DNA of 23,698 nucleotides from assembly GCA_020057015.1 (NCBI GenBank), contig JAGVGS010000030.1:1-23698 (forward strand). The letters run 5' to 3'. Below, piece after piece: positions 1-7,272 of the stretch (position 1 is the first letter of the stretch; every line of letters starts with the position of its first letter). A program made the position numbers and the translations under genes. Source of the DNA: Candidatus Omnitrophota bacterium. Its GTDB lineage: Bacteria > Omnitrophota > Gorgyraeia > Aquiviventales > Aquiviventaceae. The notes beneath the pieces are model-generated. The model made no database searches, was not told where the DNA came from, and saw only the letters and a program-made list of their open reading frames with translations.

Positions 1-593
1 GGCCGCAGCACCACCAGGCCATCGGACGCGCTGACTCGCATCACCCCATAGATGCCGCGCCGGGCGCCAGCGGCGCGACGATCATATTGCCCCGGATTGC
101 CGGCAGACGGCGTGCGCTGCCAGCGCCCCTCCAGCAACACCTCATCGCCCGCAGCCAGCGCCAGGCGGGGAGCGCTGAGATAGGCACGCACCCGCCCCTC
201 GCATCGCTGCCATTGCTCGCCTTCACGGCAATGACGGACTGCCAGCGTCGCCGCTTGCCGCTCTTCTGCCGCAGACCCGGGCCACGCCAGGATCTCTGTG
301 GGCTCGCTGATCAGCCGCCCCTGCAGACGGATCGCTTGCGGCTCTTCCGGCAAACGCGCGTGAAGCCCGTGCATCGGATGCGCCTGCCACACGCTCCAGC
401 GCAACGCGCCTGCGCACGCCCACAGCACGAGCAGACCTGCCGTCGCTACAAGCGGTGGCCTCTGGCGCCCCCAGGCCACTGCCGCGCTCAGCAGCCCCAC
501 GGACAGCAGCCCCCCGGCCGGCAGCGGTGCCGCGGCCGCCGCCAGCACGCCGACGGCAAAGGCGATCGCCATCATTAGGAGTGGGCTGCTCAT
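1..593 (-). CDS. comEC: ComEC/Rec2 DNA-uptake channel, N-terminal part (cut by window edge)
   Basis: ComEC is the inner-membrane channel that carries single-stranded DNA into the cell during natural transformation. Only the first 197 codons are here; the frame stays open to the left edge. The start reads MSSPLLMMAIAFAVGVLAAA, a hydrophobic segment, followed by two more hydrophobic stretches to about residue 65. A soluble OB-like DUF4131 domain follows, with RLQGRLISEP near residue 93 and the family hallmark NPGQYDRR near residue 166. The competence-domain helices and any beta-lactamase-like tail lie outside the window. The ATG at 593 has no Shine-Dalgarno sequence: the ten bases before it are mostly T and belong to a terminator-like hairpin. 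A second in-frame ATG-ATG pair six codons later is possible. It is the last visible gene of the long minus-strand operon, and comEA lies in the same operon, which supports the call. Confidence 0.88.
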   Translation of the reverse strand, partial: MSSPLLMMAIAFAVGVLAAAAAPLPAGGLLSVGLLSAAVAWGRQRPPLVATAGLLVLWACAGALRWSVWQAHPMHGLHARLPEEPQAIRLQGRLISEPTEILAWPGSAAEERQAATLAVRHCREGEQWQRCEGRVRAYLSAPRLALAAGDEVLLEGRWQRTPSAGNPGQYDRRAAGARRGIYGVMRVSASDGLVVLR

Positions 594-596
594 GGC

Positions 597-635
597 AAAA
601 GAAAAACACGCAAGAGAGCGTCTCTCTCCTGCGTG
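597..635 (-). terminator. Terminator/attenuator-like hairpin directly before comEC
   Basis: On the minus strand CACGCA (635-630) pairs with TGCGTG (612-607), and AGAGAG (627-622) pairs with CTCTCT (618-613). There is a 2-base bulge and a 3-base loop. The stem is followed by TTTTTCTTTT (606-597), which is the layout of an intrinsic terminator. It lies about 65 bases after the PilZ stop and ends only three bases before the comEC ATG. The upstream arm also contains GGAGAG, a possible ribosome-binding sequence that the stem would hide. Confidence 0.7.
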
Positions 636-699
636 CCTCAGTTGTACTACGTTCAACGGCCACAACCGCCGACGGCCAGGCCGATCCTACCGGAAAAAA

Positions 700-1080
700 T
701 TAGTGCCGGTCACCGATTTTCGGAGGTCGCGGCTGCATGGTGAGAATCACATGCTGCAGAATCGCTTCCCGATCCTGGGGTGCGATCTCCACGATGCACA
801 CGCCGACTTCAATCGAGCGCCGCCGCTGCGTGCGCCCGATCATCTCATACGCTTCGCACCAGACCACCTCGGCCAAGAAATTCACCGGCAGCGCTCGCCC
901 GGGCAACGGCAGGCTGATCTGCAACCGCAGGCCCGGCGGCAACTGCTGATCCGCCACAAAGCAGATCCCGCCACCGCTGACGTTCTTCGACACCAACGGC
1001 TGGGGCGTGCCCGAAGGCAGCGCGGTGTACGTCGCTTCCAGCCGGGTATCCAATCGGACAAACTCGCGCCGCTCTTGCAT
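700..1080 (-). CDS. PilZ-domain protein (first of two)
   Basis: A stand-alone PilZ domain of 126 aa. PilZ domains bind the second messenger cyclic di-GMP and pass the signal to motility, secretion or polysaccharide machinery. Both binding motifs are intact: R5-x-x-x-R9 in ERREFVRL and N33-x-S35-x-x-G38 in KNVSGGGICF. A typical beta-barrel pattern follows (LRLQISLP, LAEVVWCE, IEVGVCIVEI) and then a C-terminal helix. The start chosen is the ATG at 1080, which has GGAG nine bases upstream and lies two bases after the helicase stop. GTG codons at 1089 and 1086 would give short extensions overlapping the helicase gene. There is no fused output domain, so the partner is unknown. A second PilZ gene lies at 6901-7269 in the same operon. 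Confidence 0.9.
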   Translation of the reverse strand: MQERREFVRLDTRLEATYTALPSGTPQPLVSKNVSGGGICFVADQQLPPGLRLQISLPLPGRALPVNFLAEVVWCEAYEMIGRTQRRRSIEVGVCIVEIAPQDREAILQHVILTMQPRPPKIGDRH

Positions 1081-1082
1081 GC

Positions 1083-3104
1083 TCACCACTCCGGTCGTCG
1101 TTCGTCGTCGTAGGGCGAGCGCAGTTCCACTTCTCCCTGCTCATAGAGGGTAAAGCGGATCTCGCGCAGAAACCGCGAGGGCTGCAGCAGCTGCCCGCCG
1201 CCGCGCAGGCTGAGGTCCATCAACGGATGCGTGAGGTATAATTCATCTTTCGCGCGCGTCGTCGCCACGTAGAAAATACGGCGCTCTTCTTCTTCGCCCT
1301 GCTCCTCATGCAGCGCGCGCTCCGAGGGAAACTCGCCTTCGCACATGCGGATCACAAACACCACCCGCCACTCGAGCCCCTTGGCTTGATGCACCGAGCT
1401 TAAGATGAGCCGTTCGGTTTCGGCCGTGGCGCCATTCATCTCCTGGCCGTAGAGCTCGCCCAAGAGGACCAGCTCGGAGAGCAAGCTGCGTAGCGACCGG
1501 TACGGCCGTGCGAAAACCGCCAACTGCTGGATGTCCTCCAGGCGCGTCTGGGCCCCCTCGTACTTGGCGCGCAGATACTCTGGATACGCCGTGCCCAAAA
1601 TGGCCCCGATGAGCGCGGCAGGCGGCTGGTCCTGCAGCACCACGCGCAGGGCTTGCAGATCGAGTTGCAGCCGCTTGAAGTAGGGCTGTGCCGCGGCCGG
1701 CAAGGACTGGGCCAGCCTGGCCTCCACGGCGACCTCCAGCGGGTTGGCCGCTTGCTGAATCTGCGCCCAGAGGCGCGCCGCGGTGGCGTTGCCGATGCGC
1801 GGCAGCATCAGCCACAGCCGACGCCAGGCCACCTCATCGAAGGGGTTGTCCAGCACCTTCAGGAAGGCCACCGCATCCTTGATATGCGCCTGCTCGAAGA
1901 ACCGCACGCCGGAGCGCACGTCATAGGGGATGTTGCGCTTGATGAGCTCCGCCTGCACGATGGAGGAGTGCGCGTGCGCGCGGTACAGCACCGCGATGTC
2001 GGTGAGGGGGACGCCTTCATCGCGCAGCTGCAGGATCCGCTGGGCCACAAAGGTGGCTTCCTGGTAGACGTCATTGAGCGGCAGCACCACGGGCAGCGTG
2101 CCGCGCGGGCGCTGCGGCTGCAGCGTCTTGCGGAATTGCTGGCGGTTATGCAGGATGCTCGCGTTCGTGAATGCCAAAATCTGCGGCGTCGAACGGTAGT
2201 TGACCTCCAGCTTGAAGACCTCGGTGCCGGGGTTGCGCTCGGAGAACTTCAGGATGTTGTCGTAGTTCGCGCCGCGGAATTTGTAGATGCTCTGCGCGTC
2301 ATCCCCGACCACCATCAGGTTCTGGCCATTGTGGGCGCTGATGCGCTCCACGATCTGCGCCTGGAGCGTGTTCGTATCCTGGTACTCATCTACGAGCACG
2401 TAGCGGAACTGCCGTCCCAGGCGCTGGGCCACCTCCGGATGCTCTTGCAGCAGCTTCAACCAGAAGCGCAGCAGGTCGTCATAGTCGAGCGCGTTGGCAG
2501 AACGCTTCTTGCCCTCGTAGCGGCGCGCGATCTCCTGCAGCACGCCTTCCCATTCGGCGAAATGCGGGGCGCGCTCCTCGAGCACGGCACTCAGCGGCCG
2601 CTGGGTGTTGAACGCCATGCTCAGCAGTCCCTGAATGATCGACGGCGAGGGGAAGCGCTTCTCCTCCACCTGCACTTTGGCGTCCCCGAGGCAGACCTTG
2701 AGCAGATCGCGCTGGTCTTCGTCATCCAGGATGGAGTAGTTCGCCTGCAGCCCGACCAGCGGGCCGTGCTGGCGCAAGAGCCGGTTGCCCATGGCGTGAA
2801 ACGTGCCGCCCCAGATGGCCTGCGCATCGTTGCCGGTGAGGTGCTCCACGCGACTGAGCATCTCGCGAGCCGCCTTGTTGGTGAAGGTCATGAGCAGGAT
2901 TTGAGAGGCGGCGACCCCGCGCTGAATGAGGTAGGCCACGCGATAGGTGATCGTGCGGGTCTTGCCCGAGCCGGCCCCGGCGATCACGAGCTTAGGCCCC
3001 TCGCCGCAGGTGACGGCCGCGCGCTGCGCCTCATTGAGCTCGGCCTCCAGATCCAGGTGAAACGCTGCCGGCGCACCGGCCTGGAAGGTGAACGTGCGGG
3101 TCAG
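1083..3104 (-). CDS. UvrD/PcrA-type superfamily 1 DNA helicase
   Basis: An ATP-dependent 3'-5' DNA helicase of about 673 aa. All SF1A motifs are visible: Walker A GAGSGKT at about 43-49, TFTNKAAREM (Ia), VDEYQDTN (II), VVGDDAQSIYKFRGA (III), LEVNYRST (IV), SSVHQAKGLEW (V) and FYVATTRAKDELYL (VI). Family roles are nucleotide excision repair, mismatch repair and removal of proteins or forks from DNA. The first ATG/GTG/TTG codon in the frame (GTG 2987) falls just before Walker A and would delete the conserved lead ELNEAQRAAV. The frame is open back to a stop near 3137 and contains only CTG as possible start. CTG at 3104 overlaps the upstream stop as CTGA and gives (M)TRTFTF..., the length expected for relatives with a beta-strand lead. 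CTG at 3056 or 3050 are alternatives. The start is therefore inferred. Confidence 0.9.
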   Translation of the reverse strand: MTRTFTFQAGAPAAFHLDLEAELNEAQRAAVTCGEGPKLVIAGAGSGKTRTITYRVAYLIQRGVAASQILLMTFTNKAAREMLSRVEHLTGNDAQAIWGGTFHAMGNRLLRQHGPLVGLQANYSILDDEDQRDLLKVCLGDAKVQVEEKRFPSPSIIQGLLSMAFNTQRPLSAVLEERAPHFAEWEGVLQEIARRYEGKKRSANALDYDDLLRFWLKLLQEHPEVAQRLGRQFRYVLVDEYQDTNTLQAQIVERISAHNGQNLMVVGDDAQSIYKFRGANYDNILKFSERNPGTEVFKLEVNYRSTPQILAFTNASILHNRQQFRKTLQPQRPRGTLPVVLPLNDVYQEATFVAQRILQLRDEGVPLTDIAVLYRAHAHSSIVQAELIKRNIPYDVRSGVRFFEQAHIKDAVAFLKVLDNPFDEVAWRRLWLMLPRIGNATAARLWAQIQQAANPLEVAVEARLAQSLPAAAQPYFKRLQLDLQALRVVLQDQPPAALIGAILGTAYPEYLRAKYEGAQTRLEDIQQLAVFARPYRSLRSLLSELVLLGELYGQEMNGATAETERLILSSVHQAKGLEWRVVFVIRMCEGEFPSERALHEEQGEEEERRIFYVATTRAKDELYLTHPLMDLSLRGGGQLLQPSRFLREIRFTLYEQGEVELRSPYDDERRPEW

Positions 3105-3379
3105 CGGAGGAACTCGTCCATGAGGATCGTGGCGTCACGATCCAGGACCTGCCGGGCCTCGGCAGCGATCTTGTAGCGTTTGCCGTCAAAACTCAGGATC
3201 TTCTGCGGCACCAGCTGCTGCAGCATCGTTTCCTCAAACGCGTCATGCAAGAACAGCATTTCCTTGATCCCTTCAAAGGAGGCGCCCTGCGGGTGGTTGC
3301 GGTAGAGCAGCGTGAGGACCTCGCGCATCTGCACGTCGCGCGTGCTGGCAACCAGCTGCTGGCGGATGGCGGCGTTCAT
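3101..3379 (-). CDS. Small protein of unknown function, possible winged-helix fold
   Basis: A 92-aa soluble protein that I do not assign to a named family. It has no signal peptide or membrane segment. The pattern of helices (IRQQLVAST, MREVLTLLYRNH, FEGIKEMLFL, FEETMLQQLVP) followed by a beta-hairpin-like ILSFDGKRYKI and a last helix AAEARQVLDRDATILMDEFL resembles a small winged helix-turn-helix domain, but this is inference from pattern alone. The ATG overlaps the tatA stop as ATGA, and its TGA overlaps the inferred CTG start of the helicase. Translation of all three is thus likely coupled, which argues that it is a real gene. Confidence 0.75.
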   Translation of the reverse strand: MNAAIRQQLVASTRDVQMREVLTLLYRNHPQGASFEGIKEMLFLHDAFEETMLQQLVPQKILSFDGKRYKIAAEARQVLDRDATILMDEFLR

Positions 3380-3528
3380 TCCCGGGGCGGGCGCCCTTTC
3401 AGGGCCTCCTGGAACGCCCGGAGCGCTTCGCCCAAGCCGCGGGCCACTTCGGGCAGCCGCCGCGGGCCGATCACGAGCAGGGCCACGACAAAAATCACTA
3501 AGAGTTCAGAGAGGCCGATGTTGCCCAT
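3376..3528 (-). CDS. tatA: Sec-independent translocase subunit TatA/TatE, minimal form
   Basis: A 50-aa protein, MGNIGLSELLVIFVVALLVI followed by the hinge GPRRLPEVARGLGEALRAF and a short tail KGRPPRE. This is the TatA/B/E layout: an N-terminal membrane helix, the conserved G-P-x-x-L-P hinge and an amphipathic helix along the membrane. TatA oligomers form the pore through which folded proteins carrying twin-arginine signals leave the cytoplasm. The acidic or basic tail that many TatA proteins carry is almost absent, so it is among the shortest forms. No tatC is in the window. It starts two bases after the comEA stop, and its stop overlaps the next start as ATGA. TatB-like function cannot be excluded from sequence this short. 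Confidence 0.88.
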   Translation of the reverse strand: MGNIGLSELLVIFVVALLVIGPRRLPEVARGLGEALRAFQEALKGRPPRE

Positions 3529-3530
3529 GT

Positions 3531-3923
3531 TTATTCGTTGGTGCGATGTCCCTGCTCGATAGTCAGATACCCGGCGAGCGCGGCTAGGGTCTTGGGCCCA
3601 ATGCCAGAGACCCGGGCCACTTCGTCCACTGACGCGAAGGGGCCCTGCCGCATGCGGTAGGCCACAATGCGGGCCGCCAAGGCCGGCCCCACCCCAGGCA
3701 GGCGCTCTAATTCTGCTACATCGGCGGTGTTCACGTCAACTTGTCTCGCAGCAGATAGCGCGTGGCTCCACTCAGCCGCCTGGGCTGGCACTCCTTCCTT
3801 CAACACGCGTGAAGGCTGCTGCTGCTGCCAGAGCGCTGCAGCGAGACCTATGAGCGCAGCCGCGCCGAGCCATGCCAGTGTCCGCCGCTCACCTCTAGTC
3901 AGCCCACCCTCCCTTCTTTTCAA
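3531..3923 (-). CDS. comEA: ComEA-type helix-hairpin-helix DNA-binding protein
   Basis: About 120-130 aa. A basic N-terminus is followed by one membrane helix (LAWLGAAALIGLAAALW), a short linker, and a ComEA domain with VDVNTADVAELERLPGVG, AARIVAYR, FASVDEVARVSGIG and KTLAAL, that is, two helix-hairpin-helix motifs. ComEA is the membrane-tethered receptor that holds incoming double-stranded DNA and hands it to ComEC. There is no ATG in the right place. TTG at 3923 overlaps the upstream gene by 29 bases. CTG at 3902 has a strong GGGAGG ribosome-binding sequence five bases before it and gives a seven-residue shorter protein. Either keeps the membrane helix. It lies in the same operon as comEC. 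Confidence 0.88.
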   Translation of the reverse strand: MKRREGGLTRGERRTLAWLGAAALIGLAAALWQQQQPSRVLKEGVPAQAAEWSHALSAARQVDVNTADVAELERLPGVGPALAARIVAYRMRQGPFASVDEVARVSGIGPKTLAALAGYLTIEQGHRTNE

Positions 3924-4404
3924 GCTGGAATCTCACCGCGTAGTCGGCCTGCATGTCCCTCACGGCGACCCAAATCAGCCGCGTGAATGCTATCTCGCAC
4001 GTGCCATGCTGCGTGGCCGTCACGGTGAATAGGTATTCCTTGTTCAGATCATCCCTGAGCAGGCGCTTTTCGATACCCATGCTGCAGCCGCCTCCCTGAA
4101 CGCCTTGACCGAGTAGCGTGACTTCAGAAAAGTCCACACGCGGAAACGTGTAGTCGATGCAAGGTAAAAAGGGCTCAGGATGCAGGTCGGGACTGTTGTC
4201 GATAAGCTGTTGGTAGGCTTCCTGGCTCCTGATCACGTACTCCTTACCCGATCCAAGGCAACGCAAGTCAAACGCTTCAAACGGAACTTCGACAACGCTC
4301 GATGCCTGAACGTAGGACTCGTGCATTACGGCGCAAGCGAGCAAGAAGAGCATGCTGGCCAGACCTCCGCAGCCTCGCCCGATGAAGCGTCTTGATCGAG
4401 ACAT
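3895..4404 (-). CDS. Exported protein with PrcB_C-like domain, probable lipoprotein
   Basis: A 169-aa protein with an export signal: basic MSRSRRFIGRG, then hydrophobic LASMLFLLAC. LLAC fits a lipobox, but cleavage after VQA near residue 35 is also possible. The mature part contains EYVIRSQEAYQQLI, PRVDFSEVTLLGQGVQGGGC and LFTVTATQHGTCEIAFTRLIWVAV. This order (query-like 'SQEAYQ', 'DFS...LLG', glycine turn, beta-strands) matches the PrcB C-terminal-like domain seen in many exported proteins of unknown role. The match is from memory and moderate. Base composition is near 50% GC, below the neighbouring genes. It begins two bases after the leuS stop and overlaps comEA, so it is transcribed with them but may be a late insertion into the operon. 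Confidence 0.75.
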   Translation of the reverse strand: MSRSRRFIGRGCGGLASMLFLLACAVMHESYVQASSVVEVPFEAFDLRCLGSGKEYVIRSQEAYQQLIDNSPDLHPEPFLPCIDYTFPRVDFSEVTLLGQGVQGGGCSMGIEKRLLRDDLNKEYLFTVTATQHGTCEIAFTRLIWVAVRDMQADYAVRFQLEKKGGWAD

Positions 4405-4406
4405 CG

Positions 4407-6890
4407 CTACACCACGATATTCACCAGCCGCTGCGGCACGACGATGACCTGCTTGATGGGCTGGCCATCGATGAACTTCTTAACCTGTACATCTGCGAGG
4501 GCGATCTCTCTGACCTGCCCATCGGTCGCTGACGCTGCCACTGTAATGCGCGCGCGGACTTTACCGTTGACCTGCACGACGAGGAGCAGCTGTGTCTGCT
4601 TCAGCACCCGCGCATCGAACGCCGGCCAGGCCTCATGCGCCAGGCTCTGGCCATGCCCCAGGCGCTGCCACAACTCTTCGCAGAGATGCGGCGCGTACGG
4701 GGCCAAGAGCAGCACAAAGGTCTCCACCGCGGCGCGCGGCACCGACTTGGCCGCCTCCAGGCCATTGAGCAGCACCATGAGCGCTGAAATCGCGGTATTA
4801 AAACGCAAGTGCTCGGTATCCTCGGTCACTTTCTTGATGGTCGCATGCAGCAAACGCTTGAGCTCCCCTGCCACGGGCACGTCCTGCAGCTGCGGGTTCA
4901 ATCCCTGCTCTGCCACCACCAAACGCCAGAAGCGGTGGAGGAACCGGTCGATGCCTTCAATGCTGCGCATGCTCCAGGGCTTCACCGCCTCCAGCGGGCC
5001 CATGAACATCTCGTAGAGGCGAAAGGCGTCGGCGCCGTGGGCCGCGATCACGTCATCGGGGTTCACCACGTTGCCCCGCGACTTGGACATCTTCTCCCCA
5101 TCTTCCCCTAGAATCAGCCCCTGGTTGATCAAACGCTGAAACGGTTCGGCCGTGGACACCAGCTTCAGGTCATACAAGACCTTGTGCCAAAAGCGCGCGT
5201 AGAGCAGGTGCAGCACCGCATGCTCGGCCCCGCCGATATAGAGGTCAACCGGCATCCAGTAGTGTTCTTTCGCCGAGTCCCAGGCCTGCCGATCGTTGCG
5301 CGCATCGAGATACCGGAGGTAGTACCAGCACGAGCCGGCCCATTGCGGCATGGTGTTCGTCTCCCGCTGGGCTGAGGCACCGCAGGTCGGACACGTCGTG
5401 CACCCCCAGGCTTTCGCTTTCGCCAGCGGCGGCTCGGCTGTGCCGGTGGGCTTGAAGTCCTGCGTCTCGGGCAGCATCACCGGCAGGGCCGACTCAGGCA
5501 GCGGCACGGTGCCGCACTTGGCGCAGTGGACGACCGGGATCGGCTCGCCCCAGTAGCGCTGGCGCGAAAACAGCCAGTCGCGCAATCTATACCTCCTAGC
5601 CTTCGCGCCAAGCCTCTTCCCTTCCAACCAAGCAATAATCTTGTTCTTTGCGTCCTCGCTTCGCAGGCCGGTGAATGGCCCGGAGTCATGCATGCGCCCG
5701 ACCGTCTCAAATGCCTGTTCCAAAGGCTCCGGTGGTGGCGTCTCTTCCGGCACAATGACGGGACGAATAGGCAGATTGTATTGTCGAGCAAACTCGAAAT
5801 CCCGCTGATCATGCGCGGGGACAGCCATAATCGCCCCAGTGCCATAGCTAAGTAACACGTAGTCTGCAATCCAAATGGGGATGCGCTCTCCATTCACCGG
5901 ATTGAGGGCATACGCGCCGGTAAAAACGCCGGTTTTTGCCTTGGCTAGATCCGTCCGCTCCAAATCACTTTTTGACGCCGCATCTTTCCTGTATTGCTCA
6001 ACAGCGTGCTGCTGTTCAGGGATTACGAGGGCATCAACCCAAATGTGCTCCGGGGCCAAGACCATGTACGTGGCCCCGAAGAGAGTATCTGGTCTCGTAG
6101 TGAACACTTGAATGGAGTCGCCAAGCATTTCTTTGGCCTCCGCCGTCCACTCCTTACCTTCCAAACGCCGCATGGGCGAGTCCACCTTGAATTTGACTAC
6201 TGCCCCATCGCTGCGGCCGATCCAGTGCCGCTGCATGCTCTTGATATGCTCGGGCCAGTCCAATCCCTCGAGGTCCTGCAGTAACCGGTCAGCGTAGGCG
6301 GTGATCTTGAGCATCCATTGGCGCATCGGCCGGCGTTCGACCGGATGCCCCTTGCGCTCGCAGCGCCCATCCACCACTTCCTCGTTGGCCAGCACCGTGC
6401 CGCACGACGGGCACCACCACACCGGGGCTTCGTGCATATAGGCCAGGCCGCGATGGTAGAGCTGCAGAAAGATCCACTGGGTCCACTTCACATAGCCCGG
6501 GTCGGTGGTGTCGATCTCCCGGCTCCAATCATAGGAGAAGCCCAACCGTGTAATCTGCTGCTTGAAGGTGTCGATGTTGCGGCGGGTGGTCATCGCAGGA
6601 TGCGTGCCGGTTTCGATGGCGTACTGCTCGGCCGGCAGCCCGAAGGCGTCCCAGCCCATGGGGTGCAGCACGTTGAAGCCGCGCATGCGCTTGAAGCGCG
6701 CCACGATATCGGTGGCGGTGTAGCCCTCCGGGTGGCCGACGTGCAGGCCGGCGCCCGACGGGTACGGAAACATATCGAGCACGTAGTACTTAGGCCGCGC
6801 GGTCTCCTCGACGGCACGAAACGTCTGCTGCGCCTGCCAGTGGGCTTGCCACTTCGGCTCGATGCTCTGGAAGGGATAGCGTTCAGCCAT
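4407..6890 (-). CDS. leuS: Leucyl-tRNA synthetase
   Basis: Charges tRNA-Leu with leucine in the cytoplasm. The protein is 827 aa, close to the usual bacterial length. Visible landmarks are the class I signature HVGHPEGYT (residues 50-53 for HVGH), the zinc-binding stretch WWCPSCGTVLANEEVVDGRC, the CP1 editing domain (about 225-430), a second cysteine cluster CTTCPTCG, and KMSKS at 600-604. A tRNA-binding helical domain follows, then a C-terminal domain with VQVNGKVRARI. The ATG at 6890 gives MAERYPFQSIE, the normal N-terminus; longer readings would overlap the PilZ gene upstream. Composition is uneven: the part encoding the editing domain (about 5581-6120) is clearly poorer in GC than the flanks. 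It lies mid-operon, ten bases after PilZ. Confidence 0.97.
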   Translation of the reverse strand: MAERYPFQSIEPKWQAHWQAQQTFRAVEETARPKYYVLDMFPYPSGAGLHVGHPEGYTATDIVARFKRMRGFNVLHPMGWDAFGLPAEQYAIETGTHPAMTTRRNIDTFKQQITRLGFSYDWSREIDTTDPGYVKWTQWIFLQLYHRGLAYMHEAPVWWCPSCGTVLANEEVVDGRCERKGHPVERRPMRQWMLKITAYADRLLQDLEGLDWPEHIKSMQRHWIGRSDGAVVKFKVDSPMRRLEGKEWTAEAKEMLGDSIQVFTTRPDTLFGATYMVLAPEHIWVDALVIPEQQHAVEQYRKDAASKSDLERTDLAKAKTGVFTGAYALNPVNGERIPIWIADYVLLSYGTGAIMAVPAHDQRDFEFARQYNLPIRPVIVPEETPPPEPLEQAFETVGRMHDSGPFTGLRSEDAKNKIIAWLEGKRLGAKARRYRLRDWLFSRQRYWGEPIPVVHCAKCGTVPLPESALPVMLPETQDFKPTGTAEPPLAKAKAWGCTTCPTCGASAQRETNTMPQWAGSCWYYLRYLDARNDRQAWDSAKEHYWMPVDLYIGGAEHAVLHLLYARFWHKVLYDLKLVSTAEPFQRLINQGLILGEDGEKMSKSRGNVVNPDDVIAAHGADAFRLYEMFMGPLEAVKPWSMRSIEGIDRFLHRFWRLVVAEQGLNPQLQDVPVAGELKRLLHATIKKVTEDTEHLRFNTAISALMVLLNGLEAAKSVPRAAVETFVLLLAPYAPHLCEELWQRLGHGQSLAHEAWPAFDARVLKQTQLLLVVQVNGKVRARITVAASATDGQVREIALADVQVKKFIDGQPIKQVIVVPQRLVNIVV

Positions 6891-6900
6891 CGCCGCGGAC

Positions 6901-7269
6901 TTACGCTCCGGTCGTGTCGGGCGACAGGGCGTTGAGGCTCGCGTATTGCAGAATCGCGGCACGATCTTTCGCGTCCACCTGCACAAATCTGATGCCGGTG
7001 TCGGCCGCATTGCCGTCCCGCTGAGCCCGAGGACGCGCCACGCTCCAGACCACCTCGCCGGTCAGGGCAATGGGGGTGCTGCGATCAGGCAGCTGGATTT
7101 CCACGGCCAGTGCGGTGCCCGGAGGAAAGACCCGGTCCGTGGGGACACACAGCCCGACCCCGCTGATGTTCGTGGCCAGCGACCGCTGCACCTTGCCGGT
7201 GTCCACCACCTTCACAAAGGTCATCAGGCGCGCATTCAACCGCACATATTGCCGACGCTCATCAGCCAT
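6901..7269 (-). CDS. PilZ-domain protein (second of two)
   Basis: A 122-aa stand-alone PilZ domain. The cyclic di-GMP motifs are intact: R6-x-x-x-R10 in ERRQYVRL and N34-x-S36-x-x-G39 in TNISGVGLCV. Beta-strands ALAVEIQLP, ALTGEVVWSV and GIRFVQVD and a last helix AAILQYASLN follow. It resembles the PilZ protein at 700-1080 in layout (same lead '(D/Q)ERR', same ending '...AILQ'), so the two are probably paralogues, although they differ through most positions. The start ATG lies three bases after the stop of the lipoprotein gene, and its stop lies ten bases before leuS. No partner domain is fused. Confidence 0.9.
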   Translation of the reverse strand: MADERRQYVRLNARLMTFVKVVDTGKVQRSLATNISGVGLCVPTDRVFPPGTALAVEIQLPDRSTPIALTGEVVWSVARPRAQRDGNAADTGIRFVQVDAKDRAAILQYASLNALSPDTTGA

Positions 7270-7272
7270 GGG

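Noticed and set aside
223..663. 146-codon minus-strand frame covering the comEC start
   Set aside because: Another frame one base away reads as ComEC with membrane helices and the NPGQYD motif; this one gives only Arg/Ala/Gly-rich sequence.
1653..3176. Long open frame on the plus strand (507 codons) opposite the helicase
   Set aside because: It is the exact antisense of a gene with all SF1 motifs; high GC with few stops makes such frames common, and the product has no recognisable domain.
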